The notes under the pieces were generated by a model. It was not told where the DNA came from. It searched no databases and worked only from the letters and a program-made list of their open reading frames with translations. This document shows positions 9,014-17,639 of a DNA stretch of 64,000 nucleotides, one piece after another. The translations under genes were made by a program, and so were the position numbers. Source of the stretch: an uncultured Ruminiclostridium sp. (GTDB taxonomy: Bacteria; Bacillota; Clostridia; Oscillospirales; Ruminococcaceae); assembly GCA_934490165.1 (NCBI GenBank), contig CAKSTB010000002.1, positions 203,821 to 267,820 on the forward strand, written 5' to 3'. The stretch's first letter is position 1. The number at the start of each line of letters is the position of its first letter.

Positions 9014-10312
9014 TTACTTTCCTTTCCTTGTTGACTGCTCACGCAGAAACGCCTTCGCAAGCTGATTCTTCTCCGCAAGGTTACGCTTTGCGGGACAGAC
9101 AAAGCTGCAAGCGCCGCAGTTGACGCAGAGGTTTACTTTCAGCTTTTCAAGTTGCCTTGCGTCTCTCATATCAAATGCGTGTTCAAGCTCTGTCGGCAGA
9201 AGATTCATACTGCAGGCTTTTACGCACTTACCGCAGCGTATGCACTCTGACGGCTCATACACTGGGCTGTCTGCGAACATAAGCACTGCGTTGTTTGTTT
9301 TGGAAAGCGGATAGTCGGGGTCGAATGCACACGCACCCATCATAGGTCCGCCCAGTATTATTCTGTCGGGCTTGTCGGAAAGCTCGGCGTAATACACTAT
9401 CTCGCCTATCGACATTCCGACAGGAACAATGAAGTTTGACGGCTTCTTCACAATATTTCCGTCAACGGTTATTCTTCTTTTTACAAGCGGCATACCTGTT
9501 CTTATATACTGTGCGATAAATGCCGCTGTAGAGGAATTGACCACTATACAGCCGCTTGCAAGGGGCAATGTGCCTTCCTTTACAACTCTGCCTGTCGTGC
9601 TGAAAATAAGCGTTTTCTCAGCACCCTGCGGATAGCTTGACTTAAGCGCCTTTACTGTGATGTTGTCGTGCTTTTCGCACAGCTTAGTCATCTTCTCGAT
9701 TGCCTTCGGCTTGTTTTTTTCTATGCCGATTATGCACTTCGGTATCCCGAGATATTTCAGCATAAGCAACACGCCCTCAAGAACGTCCTCGCCCTCTTCC
9801 ATAAAGCAACGGTAGTCAGAGGTTATGTAAGGCTCACACTCCGCGCCGTTAATTATAAGAAAGTCGGGCTGTTTTTCTTTGGGGTCAAAGCCGAGCTTCA
9901 GCGATGTTGGAAATCCCGCGCCGCCAAGACCTATGGAGCCGCTGTTTCTTACCGCCTGTAAAAACTGCTCCCTGTTTTCTACAGTAGGGGGACAGACGCT
10001 GTCGCTGACTTCTTCAAGTCCGTCATTTTCAATAACTACCGACTGCATATTTCTGCCCGATATATGCAGGACATCGGTTATTGCTGTTACCGTTCCCGAT
10101 ATACTGCTGTGAACGGGTGCAGACATAGCCGCCTCGCTACTGCCTATCACATCGCCTATCTTCACCTTGTCGCCGACCTTTACTGTCGGGGTACACGGTG
10201 CGCCGAGATGCTGTGCCATGCTTATCACTACCTTATCCGGCAGTGGGAGCGTTACTGTTTCACTCTCGGCGGAATGTTTGAAGTGCGGCAGCTTTACCTG
10301 ATGTAAAAGCAT
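9014..10312 (-). CDS. rnfC: Rnf complex subunit C, NADH-binding flavo/iron-sulfur protein
   Basis: 432 residues, soluble. The N-terminal barrel-like part is followed by the nucleotide/FMN signature GGAGFPTSLK near residue 130 and two C-terminal 4Fe-4S motifs, CIRCGKCVKAC and CVNCGACSFVC. RnfC is the peripheral subunit where NAD+ is reduced. ATG 10312 has GGAGGG upstream. It is the first gene of the operon, below a promoter at 10360-10388. Confidence 0.96.
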   Translation of the reverse strand: MLLHQVKLPHFKHSAESETVTLPLPDKVVISMAQHLGAPCTPTVKVGDKVKIGDVIGSSEAAMSAPVHSSISGTVTAITDVLHISGRNMQSVVIENDGLEEVSDSVCPPTVENREQFLQAVRNSGSIGLGGAGFPTSLKLGFDPKEKQPDFLIINGAECEPYITSDYRCFMEEGEDVLEGVLLMLKYLGIPKCIIGIEKNKPKAIEKMTKLCEKHDNITVKALKSSYPQGAEKTLIFSTTGRVVKEGTLPLASGCIVVNSSTAAFIAQYIRTGMPLVKRRITVDGNIVKKPSNFIVPVGMSIGEIVYYAELSDKPDRIILGGPMMGACAFDPDYPLSKTNNAVLMFADSPVYEPSECIRCGKCVKACSMNLLPTELEHAFDMRDARQLEKLKVNLCVNCGACSFVCPAKRNLAEKNQLAKAFLREQSTRKGK

Positions 10313-10359
10313 AAATTATACCCTCCGGATTCATTCCCGTTTTTTAGTTATACAATTTT

Positions 10360-10388
10360 ATTTTACACTAAATAATGCACATAGTCAA
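10360..10388 (-). promoter_or_regulatory. Promoter of the rnf operon
   Basis: On the minus strand TTGACT (10388-10383), a 17-base spacer and TAAAAT (10365-10360) lie about 48 bases before the rnfC start codon. Confidence 0.65.
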
Positions 10389-10472
10389 GAAAAAATGCGT
10401 GGCAGGCGGAGAATATCGACAATTGCTCAGAATTTGTGTTGTGAAATTATGGTGAAAGTTTTCTATGTCCTA

Positions 10473-10503
10473 TTGACATGGAGTGAACTCCAGGTTGTAC
10501 AAT
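10473..10503 (+). promoter_or_regulatory. MerR-type promoter with 19-bp spacer and dyad
   Basis: TTGACA (10473-10478) and TACAAT (10498-10503) are 19 bases apart, too far for normal sigma-A contact, and the spacer holds the dyad GGAGTGAACTCC. MerR-family activators (NmlR/AdhR/SoxR-like) work at such promoters by untwisting the long spacer. No merR gene is in the window. Confidence 0.8.
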
Positions 10504-10548
10504 ATAGCCACAGCGAAAGAAAACCATAAAAAGCAGGAGGAAACACAG

Positions 10549-10980
10549 ATGAAAACATTATCAAAAGAAGAATTTGAAAAACTCAACGTGTTCGGCACAG
10601 GCACGGCTAACACGGCTTACGCAAAATATTTTATCGGGGATTCGTTTTTAAATCCCCTGACAAAGCCCGAGGACGGCTTATTCTTAGCCAACGTTACATT
10701 TGAGCCGGGCTGCCGCAACAACTGGCATATCCACCACGCTAAAAAAGGCGGCGGTCAGCTACTTATCTGCACCGCAGGCGAGGGCTGGTATCAGGAATAC
10801 GGCAAGGACGCGGTAAGCCTTGTACCCGGTACGGTCATAGTTATCCCCGAGGGCGTAAAGCACTGGCACGGTGCAAAGAAAGACAGCTGGTTCTCACATA
10901 TTGCGGTTGAAATGCCCGGCGAGAAGTGCTCAAGCGAATGGTGCGAGCCTGTAACAGATGAAGAATACAACAAGCTTTAA
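10549..10980 (+). CDS. Cupin-domain protein
   Basis: 143 residues from ATG 10549, which has AGGAGG eight bases upstream; longer upstream frames lack a ribosome site. A single double-stranded beta-helix cupin with metal-site residues in NNWHIHHAKKGGGQ (two His), a later Glu/Gln, and HWHGAK (His). Many small stress cupins of this group bind Fe, Mn or Zn and stand next to CMD-like and flavodoxin genes; the reaction is not known. First gene of a three-gene unit under the MerR-type promoter, so probably induced by electrophiles, oxidants or another small molecule (inference). Confidence 0.88.
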   Translation: MKTLSKEEFEKLNVFGTGTANTAYAKYFIGDSFLNPLTKPEDGLFLANVTFEPGCRNNWHIHHAKKGGGQLLICTAGEGWYQEYGKDAVSLVPGTVIVIPEGVKHWHGAKKDSWFSHIAVEMPGEKCSSEWCEPVTDEEYNKL

Positions 10981-11004
10981 TTTATTTCAAGGAGGAGCTT
11001 TGTT

Positions 11005-11331
11005 ATGAAAAAACAAACAGCAGGCAGAGATGCACTCGGCGAATTTGCACCGAAATTTGCAGAACTTAACGATGATGTTTTATTCGGAGAGGTTTGGTCA
11101 CGCGAGGACAAGTTATCACCCCGCTACAGAAGCCTTGTAACAGTTGCCGCTCTTATGGGAAGCGGTATTCTCGACAGCTCGCTGAAATATCACATAATGC
11201 ACGCTAAGGAAAACGGCGTTACGGCAGAAGAAATGGCAGAAGCCATAACACATATCGCGTTCTATGCAGGCTGGCCCAAGGCATGGGCGGCTTTCAACTA
11301 CGCCAAGGAAATTTATTCCGAGGATAAGTAA
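11005..11331 (+). CDS. Carboxymuconolactone decarboxylase (CMD) family protein
   Basis: 108 residues, all-helical CMD/AhpD-like fold with RYRSLVTVAALMGSG, LKYHIMHAKENGVTAEEMAEAI and HIAFYAGWPKAWAA, all family hallmarks. The CxxC of true AhpD peroxidase components is absent, so it is not a thiol peroxidase of that kind. Together with the preceding cupin (24 bases away, AAGGAGG site) it forms a gene pair common in Firmicutes. The substrate is unknown. Confidence 0.9.
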   Translation: MKKQTAGRDALGEFAPKFAELNDDVLFGEVWSREDKLSPRYRSLVTVAALMGSGILDSSLKYHIMHAKENGVTAEEMAEAITHIAFYAGWPKAWAAFNYAKEIYSEDK

Positions 11332-11332
11332 T

Positions 11333-11806
11333 ATGAAAGCACTTGTCGTATATTATTCTTATTCGGGAAACACCAAAAATATAGCCGAGCATATAGCAAA
11401 AGAGTTAAACGCCGACACGGCGGTCATTGATACCGTTACACCTTACGAGGGTGATTACAACGCTGTTGTAGATCAGGGTCATGATGAGATCAGAAGAGGT
11501 TACAAGCCTCCGATAAAGCCGATAAACGCCGATCTCTCACAGTATGACACAATAATACTCGGCACACCTGTATGGTGGTACACATTCGCACCTGCGGTAA
11601 AGACATTTATCGAAAACAGCGACCTTTCGGGAAAAACGATATACCCGTTTGCAACAAACGGCGGCTGGCTCGGTCACACATTTAAGGATATCGCAAACGA
11701 ATGCAAGGGCACAAATGTAAAGGACGGACTTGATCTGCACTTCAACGGTGCAAAGCTCATGACCGATAAATCAAAGCTTGAAAGCTGGATAAAAAATATT
11801 AAATAA
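11333..11806 (+). CDS. Flavodoxin family protein
   Basis: 157 residues from ATG 11333, one base after the preceding stop codon. The opening MKALVVYYSYSGNTKNIAEH holds the FMN phosphate-binding loop, and GTPVWWYTFAPAVKTFIE supplies the flavin-stacking aromatics. Likely a cytosolic FMN electron carrier or reductase serving the cupin/CMD unit. A hairpin terminator follows. Confidence 0.92.
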   Translation: MKALVVYYSYSGNTKNIAEHIAKELNADTAVIDTVTPYEGDYNAVVDQGHDEIRRGYKPPIKPINADLSQYDTIILGTPVWWYTFAPAVKTFIENSDLSGKTIYPFATNGGWLGHTFKDIANECKGTNVKDGLDLHFNGAKLMTDKSKLESWIKNIK

Positions 11807-11839
11807 TATAAAAAAGCCCGACAAGCAAGAGCAAACGCA

Positions 11840-11875
11840 AATAACCGCCGTGCCAACGCACAGCGGTTATTATTT
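11840..11875. terminator. Bidirectional terminator between flavodoxin and TfoX-N genes
   Basis: AATAACCGC (11840-11848) pairs with GCGGTTATT (11863-11871), with T-rich sequence beyond; it sits between convergent genes. Confidence 0.6.
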
Positions 11876-11897
11876 ATGTTGAAAAACCCTTTTTACA

Positions 11898-12218
11898 TTA
11901 TTTTTTCTTATTTTTCTTTTTCGGCACAGGCGTTATCCGTTCGAGAATTTCCACCGCCTTTGCCGTAAGCTCTCTGTTCTCGATATCGAGAATATAATGC
12001 TCCTTTGTGCCTTCATACGGCAAGCCGCATTCCGCACCTGACATAAGCGCCTCGATCTCGGGCAGTTTTTTTACAAATACCGTATTGTCGCAGACAAGCA
12101 GTATCGGCTTGTCATTAACATAAACCATATACTCGCCGAACATCTTTTTATATCGCACGTTTTCGATGCCGACAAGCTGTTCACAGACAAATTCTATATA
12201 TTCCTGTGATGTTGCCAT
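11898..12218 (-). CDS. TfoX N-terminal domain family protein
   Basis: 106 residues matching the TfoX-N fold: RYKKMFGEYMVYVNDKPILLVCDNTVFVK in the first half and a lysine-rich C-terminal tail (PKKKNKKK). TfoX regulates competence in Gammaproteobacteria, but single-domain versions in Firmicutes are uncharacterised, so a regulatory role is only suggested. ATG 12218 follows directly on the stop of the Dabb gene, so the two are co-transcribed. Confidence 0.85.
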   Translation of the reverse strand: MATSQEYIEFVCEQLVGIENVRYKKMFGEYMVYVNDKPILLVCDNTVFVKKLPEIEALMSGAECGLPYEGTKEHYILDIENRELTAKAVEILERITPVPKKKNKKK

Positions 12219-12515
12219 TTATACCTCTATATCTCCGCAAAGTCTGTCGGTCACTATATCCTTACAGCGTTCTCTGTGGGCAACGTGCAAGGGGTGGTTC
12301 ATAAACGCTTTCAGCGACTGCTCATCGTCAAACTCCGCATAGAACACAAGGTCATATCCTCCGGCGATATTCCTGCCGATCTCGGAATGAATAAGTCCGT
12401 CGATATTGCCGTTCATAGTATTGATCGACCTTTGCATAAATTCCAGCATTTCATCTTCTTTATGTTCCTGCTTTACCTTATCGGTATAGTTCCAGAACAG
12501 AATGTGTCTTATCAT
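12219..12515 (-). CDS. Dabb (stress-responsive A/B barrel) domain protein
   Basis: 98 residues, a complete dimeric alpha/beta barrel: MIRHILFWNY start, GYDLVFYAEFDDEQSLKAF in the middle and HPLHVAHRERC near the end are typical. Family members include stress proteins and a few enzymes of aromatic metabolism; the role here is unknown. AGGTGA lies before the ATG. Confidence 0.88.
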   Translation of the reverse strand: MIRHILFWNYTDKVKQEHKEDEMLEFMQRSINTMNGNIDGLIHSEIGRNIAGGYDLVFYAEFDDEQSLKAFMNHPLHVAHRERCKDIVTDRLCGDIEV

Positions 12516-12656
12516 GCTATCTCACCTCTATCAAAGATATTATACAGTTATTATAGCATTTTCCGAGGGAATTGCAAGCAACTTGCGGTTGCACAGATGT
12601 AAACCGGTAGTTGTGATCAGGTCAATAAGCCTTAAATTTTGGATCTATCCGATTTT

Positions 12657-14297
12657 TTAGCTTTTGCTTTCTTTTCTCTTCGCAAAATATCTTATTGCAA
12701 ACAGAACTGCCAGCATAAGCACTACCGAGAAGCCGAGTACAACAAATACATTGTGTACAAAGCCGGACAGCAGATAACCGATAACGCATACCGCCGCAAC
12801 AGTCATTGCATAAGGCAACTGTGTTGAAACGTGATTTACATGGTCGCACTGCGCACCGGTCGATGCCATGATCGTGGTATCGGATATAGGCGAGCAGTGG
12901 TCGCCGCACACCGCGCCCGCAAGGCAGGCTGAAATGCAGATAATAACCATTGACGGAATTTCGCCGGTCTGCGAAACATTCGCAAGCTCCGCCTCAAACA
13001 CGCTCGTAACGATAGGGATAAGTATGCCGAACGTTCCCCACGATGTGCCCGTTGCAAAAGCAAGCCCGATAGCCACCACGAACAGTATTACAGGCAGAAG
13101 TACGCTGAGCGCCGTTGCACTCTGTACCACTCCTGAAACAAATGCACCTGCTTCAAGGTGGTTTGTCATCGTTTTAAGCGTCCACGCAAAAGTCAGTATG
13201 AGTATCGCAGGCACCATCTGCTTGAATCCTGCGGCGATAGAATCCATACACTCCGTAAACTTCAGCACGCGGCGAATCATATAGTAAGCGATTATAACTA
13301 TAAGCGCCGCGATAGATCCGAGTGACAGACCGTAAGCCGCGTCACAGCTTGCAAAAGCCGTTACAAAGTCCGTGCCCGAGAAAAATCCTCCGGTGTAGAT
13401 CATACCGATAACGCATAATACAATAAGTATCGCAACCGGCAGTACAAGGTCTATTACTTTGCCTCTTTCGGTAACAGGTTGATGATCCTCTTCGTATTCC
13501 TTATTTCTTGTAGTAAAGATGTCGCCGTTTTTGGCATTATCCTCATGTTTTTTCATAGGACCGTAGTCAGTATCACTGGCAGCTATGAAAATAACCATAA
13601 TTATTGTAAGTAACGCATAGAGGTTATACGGAATTGTATTTATAAACAGTGAAATTCCGTTTACACCCTCGACCGTACCGCTTACCGCCGCCGCCCATGA
13701 TGAGATAGGTGCGATAATGCAGATGGGTGCGGCTGTCGAATCTATAAGATAAGCGAGCTTTGAACGTGATATGTTATGCTTATCGGTTACCGGCCTCATT
13801 ACCGAGCCTACAGTCAGACAGTTGAAATAATCATCAACGAATATCAGCACACCGAGGAAAAACGTTGACAGTGCAGCTCCCCGTCTGCCCTTGATATGAG
13901 CCGCCGCCCATTCGCCGTAGGCACGGCTGCCGCCCGCCTTGTTCATCAGTACAACGATTATTCCCAGTACAACAAGGAACACCAGTATTCCGACATTGTA
14001 TGCGTTTGAAAGATTTGTTATAAGGCCGTCCTGCACAACGGCTTGGAATGTGCCCTCAAATCCTGTTCCGGATGCCACTGCGTAGATTATACCGCCCGAC
14101 AATATTCCGACAAACAGCGAGGAATACACTTCCTTTGTGATAAGCGCAAGCCCTATCGCTATAACCGGCGGAAACAGCGACCACAGCGTACCTTTGGCTT
14201 CGGTTATCGGTGCGGCAATAATACAGCATACCGTAAAAGCCGCGATAAGCAATCCGAACACCGCTTTGCTCAGATAAGATTTTTTCTTCTTTTCCAT
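12657..14297 (-). CDS. NhaC-family Na+/H+ antiporter
   Basis: 546 residues with about 12-13 membrane helices. LWSLFPPVIAIGLALITKEVYSSLFVGILSG, IFVDDYFNCLTVGSVMRPVTD and AGAVCGDHCSPISDTTIMASTGA are hallmarks of the NhaC/MleN family, which exchange Na+ for H+ or organic acids. The DDYFN and CSPISD motifs contain the likely ion-binding residues. Substrate (plain Na+/H+ or malate/lactate-coupled) cannot be told from sequence alone. The ATG has AAAAGGAAG upstream and a promoter about 65-90 bases further up. Confidence 0.92.
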   Translation of the reverse strand: MEKKKKSYLSKAVFGLLIAAFTVCCIIAAPITEAKGTLWSLFPPVIAIGLALITKEVYSSLFVGILSGGIIYAVASGTGFEGTFQAVVQDGLITNLSNAYNVGILVFLVVLGIIVVLMNKAGGSRAYGEWAAAHIKGRRGAALSTFFLGVLIFVDDYFNCLTVGSVMRPVTDKHNISRSKLAYLIDSTAAPICIIAPISSWAAAVSGTVEGVNGISLFINTIPYNLYALLTIIMVIFIAASDTDYGPMKKHEDNAKNGDIFTTRNKEYEEDHQPVTERGKVIDLVLPVAILIVLCVIGMIYTGGFFSGTDFVTAFASCDAAYGLSLGSIAALIVIIAYYMIRRVLKFTECMDSIAAGFKQMVPAILILTFAWTLKTMTNHLEAGAFVSGVVQSATALSVLLPVILFVVAIGLAFATGTSWGTFGILIPIVTSVFEAELANVSQTGEIPSMVIICISACLAGAVCGDHCSPISDTTIMASTGAQCDHVNHVSTQLPYAMTVAAVCVIGYLLSGFVHNVFVVLGFSVVLMLAVLFAIRYFAKRKESKS

Positions 14298-14360
14298 TGT
14301 TACTTCCTTTTCGCCCGTAAGCCTGTCACTCGGGCGGATTTACGTTTTTAAGATACTTTA

Positions 14361-14389
14361 ATGGTACATTATTTCGGCTCTGTTGTCAA
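14361..14389 (-). promoter_or_regulatory. Promoter of the NhaC-family gene
   Basis: Minus-strand TTGACA (14389-14384), a 17-base spacer and TACCAT (14366-14361). Confidence 0.55.
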
Positions 14390-14445
14390 GCGTTTACAGC
14401 TTAAAAACACTGTAAATCTGTGGGTTTCTGAACTTGCAACCAAAA

Positions 14446-14474
14446 ATTCCGCCCCGAAAATATGGGACGGAAAA
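14446..14474 (-). terminator. Terminator of the GNAT gene
   Basis: Minus-strand stem of TTCCGtCCC with GGGGCGGAA closes over a short loop and is followed by a T-run, about 30 bases after the stop. Confidence 0.6.
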
Positions 14475-14503
14475 ATCTGTATTCAATATGCTATCCGAAC
14501 CCG

Positions 14504-15088
14504 TCAGCCTTTCCTGTACTCCATAGTATACAGATATTGACCGGATTTCAGTTGCTTTCTGGCGGTATTCTTCATTCCACACTTAGTGTATTTAGCTACC
14601 TTAAGCGCAGTGTCGGTATCAAGCACGCAGGGTATACCCTCCCTTGCCGCTTCGGAAAACGGATGTTCCAGTATCCTTTTCATATATCCTTTTCCCTGAT
14701 ATTCACGCAGAACGACCACCATTGACACCGCTACATAATCCTTTTCCTTTTTGTAGACTTTGGCATAAAGCTCCTCGCTTGAACCTGCCACTATTCTCAC
14801 ACTGCGAAATGGCATCTCCCTGAGCATTCTCCCGACCATATGTAACGCAGGCTTGAGCTTTATTTTAGTGCTTTTGCGCCAATACGCAAGAAACCCCTCG
14901 TGATTGTCGGACGTAGTGTACAAAACCCCCGAGTTATAGAAATACTCCGTCATTATCTCAAATGCCTTTATAATATCCTCACGAGGCGCAGTTGTGGCAA
15001 TACCGTCGCCCTCTGCGGCGAAGGCTTCTCCGATAAGCGTTCCGTAATGCGCCAGCTCTTTCTTTGTCATGTTGCTTACTTTCTGCAT
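14504..15088 (-). CDS. GNAT family N-acetyltransferase
   Basis: 194 residues. The acetyl-CoA signature region is VAVSMVVVLREYQGKGYMKRILEH (motif A, Q/R-x-x-G-x-G/A-like), followed by CVLDTDTALKVAKYTKCGM, typical of GNATs that act on small molecules or protein N-termini. The substrate is unknown. Stands alone with its own terminator. Confidence 0.82.
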   Translation of the reverse strand: MQKVSNMTKKELAHYGTLIGEAFAAEGDGIATTAPREDIIKAFEIMTEYFYNSGVLYTTSDNHEGFLAYWRKSTKIKLKPALHMVGRMLREMPFRSVRIVAGSSEELYAKVYKKEKDYVAVSMVVVLREYQGKGYMKRILEHPFSEAAREGIPCVLDTDTALKVAKYTKCGMKNTARKQLKSGQYLYTMEYRKG

Positions 15089-15164
15089 GGTTTTCCACTC
15101 CTGTTTTAAAGTTAGTTATCGCTAATTATATTATAACCGATTTCAGCCCGGAGGTCAACCAAAA

Positions 15165-15195
15165 ATTCCGCCCCCGAAATCACGGAGGCGGAAAA
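15165..15195 (-). terminator. Terminator of the TIGR04076-like gene
   Basis: Minus-strand stem TTCCGCC..GGCGGAA with an A/T-rich tail; lies directly after the stop at 15198. Confidence 0.65.
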
Positions 15196-15197
15196 CT

Positions 15198-15608
15198 TTA
15201 TCCCGTATAAGCGTCGTCAACGGTATTTTTGAAGTTCTGCTTTTCAAGCCACTGCTTCTCTTCTTCATTTTCAGGGATATCGATGCGCTCGATCCTGAAT
15301 ATAACAGGTCGTGTACCGTCATTACAACAGGCAATCATCATACGCTCGTCATTCGTCCATTTATGCATAATAGAGCCACCCTGCAAAGCCGTATATACAT
15401 ATCTGCTTATAGCGTCCCACGCCTCACCGCAGAACTTTCCGTCCATAAGGCGATAAAAGTCGTCCCGCTCACTCGTCCTTTTCAGCGTAAAGGTATCACC
15501 TTTTTTGAAGAATGGGCAAGGACCCGATTTCGGGTCGGCAAGATATTTTTCCTGATATTCGGGAAATACCTTTGTGTCAAGTACCGTAATTTTACATTCG
15601 TGTTGCAT
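15198..15608 (-). CDS. TIGR04076-like uncharacterised protein
   Basis: 136 residues. It opens with CKITVLDTKVFPEYQEKYL and has CPFFKKGDTF and CGEAWDAISRYVYTALQGG, the pattern I associate with the uncharacterised TIGR04076 family. Four or five conserved Cys are spread along the chain (residues about 5, 30, 60, 94), which may point to metal binding. No function is known. Confidence 0.75.
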   Translation of the reverse strand: MQHECKITVLDTKVFPEYQEKYLADPKSGPCPFFKKGDTFTLKRTSERDDFYRLMDGKFCGEAWDAISRYVYTALQGGSIMHKWTNDERMMIACCNDGTRPVIFRIERIDIPENEEEKQWLEKQNFKNTVDDAYTG

Positions 15609-15696
15609 TTTGCACCTCCGTAGCTACCGCAATTTATACATTCATTATATCTGACATACCGTAAAGTGTCAATAAAATCAGCCGTATATTATGCAA

Positions 15697-15790
15697 AAAC
15701 TGTTTCGCATTTTTTATTTCGGCATTTTCCATCCTTTTCGCATTTTTTATTTCGGCATTTTCCGTCCTTTCCGCATTTTTTATTATGCTG
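15697..15790. repeat. Short tandem repeat, about 34-bp unit
   Basis: The motif TTTTTTATTTCGGCATTTTCC with a following CCTTTTCGCA block recurs about three times, with decaying copies up to about 15840. Non-coding sequence between two minus-strand genes. Confidence 0.65.
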
Positions 15791-15845
15791 TTTTACTCCT
15801 TTTCCGCACTTTTTGCAATACCCATCCCCATTTTTTGCATAAAAA

Positions 15846-15873
15846 CCCCGCCCCCGAAACATCGGGAGCGGGG
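15846..15873 (-). terminator. Terminator of ackA
   Basis: Stem CCCCGC.CCCGA with TCGGG.GCGGGG and on the minus strand a following TTTTT run, 26 bases after the ackA stop. Confidence 0.85.
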
Positions 15874-15898
15874 AAATTGCCTATATCTATCGCTTCAC

Positions 15899-17110
15899 TT
15901 ACGCGTTCTTGTCAAGACCTGTGATCTCAAGTGTATCACGGGCGATAAGGAGCTCTTCATTAGTAGGAATTACCCATACTTCGACCTTGCTGTCGGGAGC
16001 GGAAATCTTTGTGAGCTTGCCCTTTAAGCCGTCGTTTACGGAGTTGTCGAGCTTGATACCGAGGTATTCCATATCCTCGCATACGCCCTTTCTTACCTCG
16101 GGAGCGTTTTCACCGATACCGCCTGTAAAGATAACAACATCAAGACCGTTCATAGCGGCTGTGTAAGAACCTATGTACTTCTTTATCTCGTATGTGAGCA
16201 TATCTGTAACGAGCTGTGAACGCTTGTCACCGTGCTGTGCGGCACTTGTGATATCTCTGTTATCGCTGAACTGACCCGAAAGTCCGAGGAAGCCCGACTT
16301 CTTGTTGAGGTAGTCGCTCATCTCAGAGGGAGTAAGACCGAGCTTGTTCTGTACGAACTCAACAGCCGAAGGGTCAACGCTACCTGAACGTGTACCCATT
16401 ATGATACCGTCAAGAGGAGTAAAGCCCATTGATGTATCAACTGACTTTCCGTCCTTGATAGCTGTGATAGAAGAACCGTTGCCGAGGTGGCACGAAACGA
16501 TGTTAAGTCCTTCAAGGCTCTTTCCTGTGACCTCGCCGTACTTCATCGATACGAAACGGTGTGATGTGCCGTGGAAGCCGTACTTTCTTACATGGAACTG
16601 CTCGTAGCACTCATAGGGCATACCGAACATATAAGCCTTGGGGGGCATTGTCTGGTGGAATGCTGTATCGAATACTACTACCTGAGGAGTTGTTTCGGGG
16701 ATAACCTTCTTGCAGGCTCTCAGTGCGAGTGCGTGTGCGTGGTTATGTACGGGAGCAAGGTCTGCAAGACCATCTATCTGATCTATAACCTCGTCCGTTA
16801 CGATCGTTGTCTTTGTGAATACCTCAGCGCCCTGCACTATTCTGTGACCTACAGCGCCGATTTCGCTCATATCCTTGATAACGGCGGCATCGCCCTTTGT
16901 CATTACCTCAACCAGCTTTTCAAAAGCCTCTGTGTGAGTGGGGAACGAACATTCCTCTACATATTCCCTGCCGTCAAACGTCTTGTGAGTGATCTTTCCG
17001 TCTATACCGATACGCTCGCAATTTCCCTTTGCTATGACCGACTCGTCCTTCATATCGATAAGCTGATACTTCAGTGATGAACTGCCGGCATTTACTACCA
17101 GAATTTTCAT
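15899..17110 (-). CDS. ackA: Acetate kinase
   Basis: 403 residues from ATG 17110. Family motifs appear in order: NAGSSSLKYQL, GHRIVQGAE, GFHGTSHR, LGNGSSI, GTRSGSVDP and TGGIGENAP. It makes ATP from acetyl phosphate and ADP, the energy-yielding end of acetate fermentation. Phosphotransacetylase (pta) is not adjacent. A longer upstream frame to 17191 lacks family similarity and runs through the promoter, so 17110 is the start (AAAGGG upstream). Confidence 0.97.
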   Translation of the reverse strand: MKILVVNAGSSSLKYQLIDMKDESVIAKGNCERIGIDGKITHKTFDGREYVEECSFPTHTEAFEKLVEVMTKGDAAVIKDMSEIGAVGHRIVQGAEVFTKTTIVTDEVIDQIDGLADLAPVHNHAHALALRACKKVIPETTPQVVVFDTAFHQTMPPKAYMFGMPYECYEQFHVRKYGFHGTSHRFVSMKYGEVTGKSLEGLNIVSCHLGNGSSITAIKDGKSVDTSMGFTPLDGIIMGTRSGSVDPSAVEFVQNKLGLTPSEMSDYLNKKSGFLGLSGQFSDNRDITSAAQHGDKRSQLVTDMLTYEIKKYIGSYTAAMNGLDVVIFTGGIGENAPEVRKGVCEDMEYLGIKLDNSVNDGLKGKLTKISAPDSKVEVWVIPTNEELLIARDTLEITGLDKNA

Positions 17111-17162
17111 ATTGATTGATACCCTTTCTGAATTTGTTTTTGCAGTATGCAATATCATTATT

Positions 17163-17191
17163 ATTTTAAACCAATCCGGTCGAAAAATCAA
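17163..17191 (-). promoter_or_regulatory. Likely promoter of ackA
   Basis: Minus-strand TTGATT (17191-17186), 17-base spacer, TAAAAT (17168-17163), about 53 bases before the start codon. Confidence 0.5.
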
Positions 17192-17639
17192 GTGCTTTGA
17201 CGAAAATTACGTCGGCTTGCCGCTATTTTTACATTATGCCCGCAAATTATACCGTGGTTTGTACAAGTGGTATGAAAATAACCGCCCGAAGCTCAGACGG
17301 CTATTGTTGACAAAAACAATTTAAATAGTCGTAATATCATATATTTGCAAGGACAGCCTATTGGTATAAACAACAAAAAGAAATAATCGCCTTGCGTCGT
17401 CAAACTGAAGGCGATTATTTGAATCAACTTTCAGGGAGCGACCGTCTGTCGTTTCCCTCTTTTTGTATCTATAATATAGCATAAAATCAAGCCGATGTCA
17501 AGTGTATTGCCCGGCGTGATCCGGAAAACCGCCCTGCTTCAAGGACGGTTTTTGTTTATCCGATTTTTTCACCTTATCACAAAAGATAAGACGGGGCTTG
17601 ATACGACTTGCTGTTTTTATCGGAAGTAATACAGTATTT
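17192..17639. other. Gene-free region with three terminator-like hairpins
   Basis: No credible gene. It holds hairpins at 17381-17420 (AAATAATCGCCTT with AAGGCGATTATTT), about 17434-17460 (AGGGAGCGAC with GTCGTTTCCCT) and about 17526-17553 (AAACCGCCCT with AAGGACGGTTTTT). A small RNA or a deleted gene is possible but not shown. Confidence 0.5.

Noticed and set aside
17112..17324. A 70-codon plus-strand frame upstream of ackA.
   Set aside because: Overlaps the ackA promoter and leader, has no ribosome site, and matches nothing recognised.
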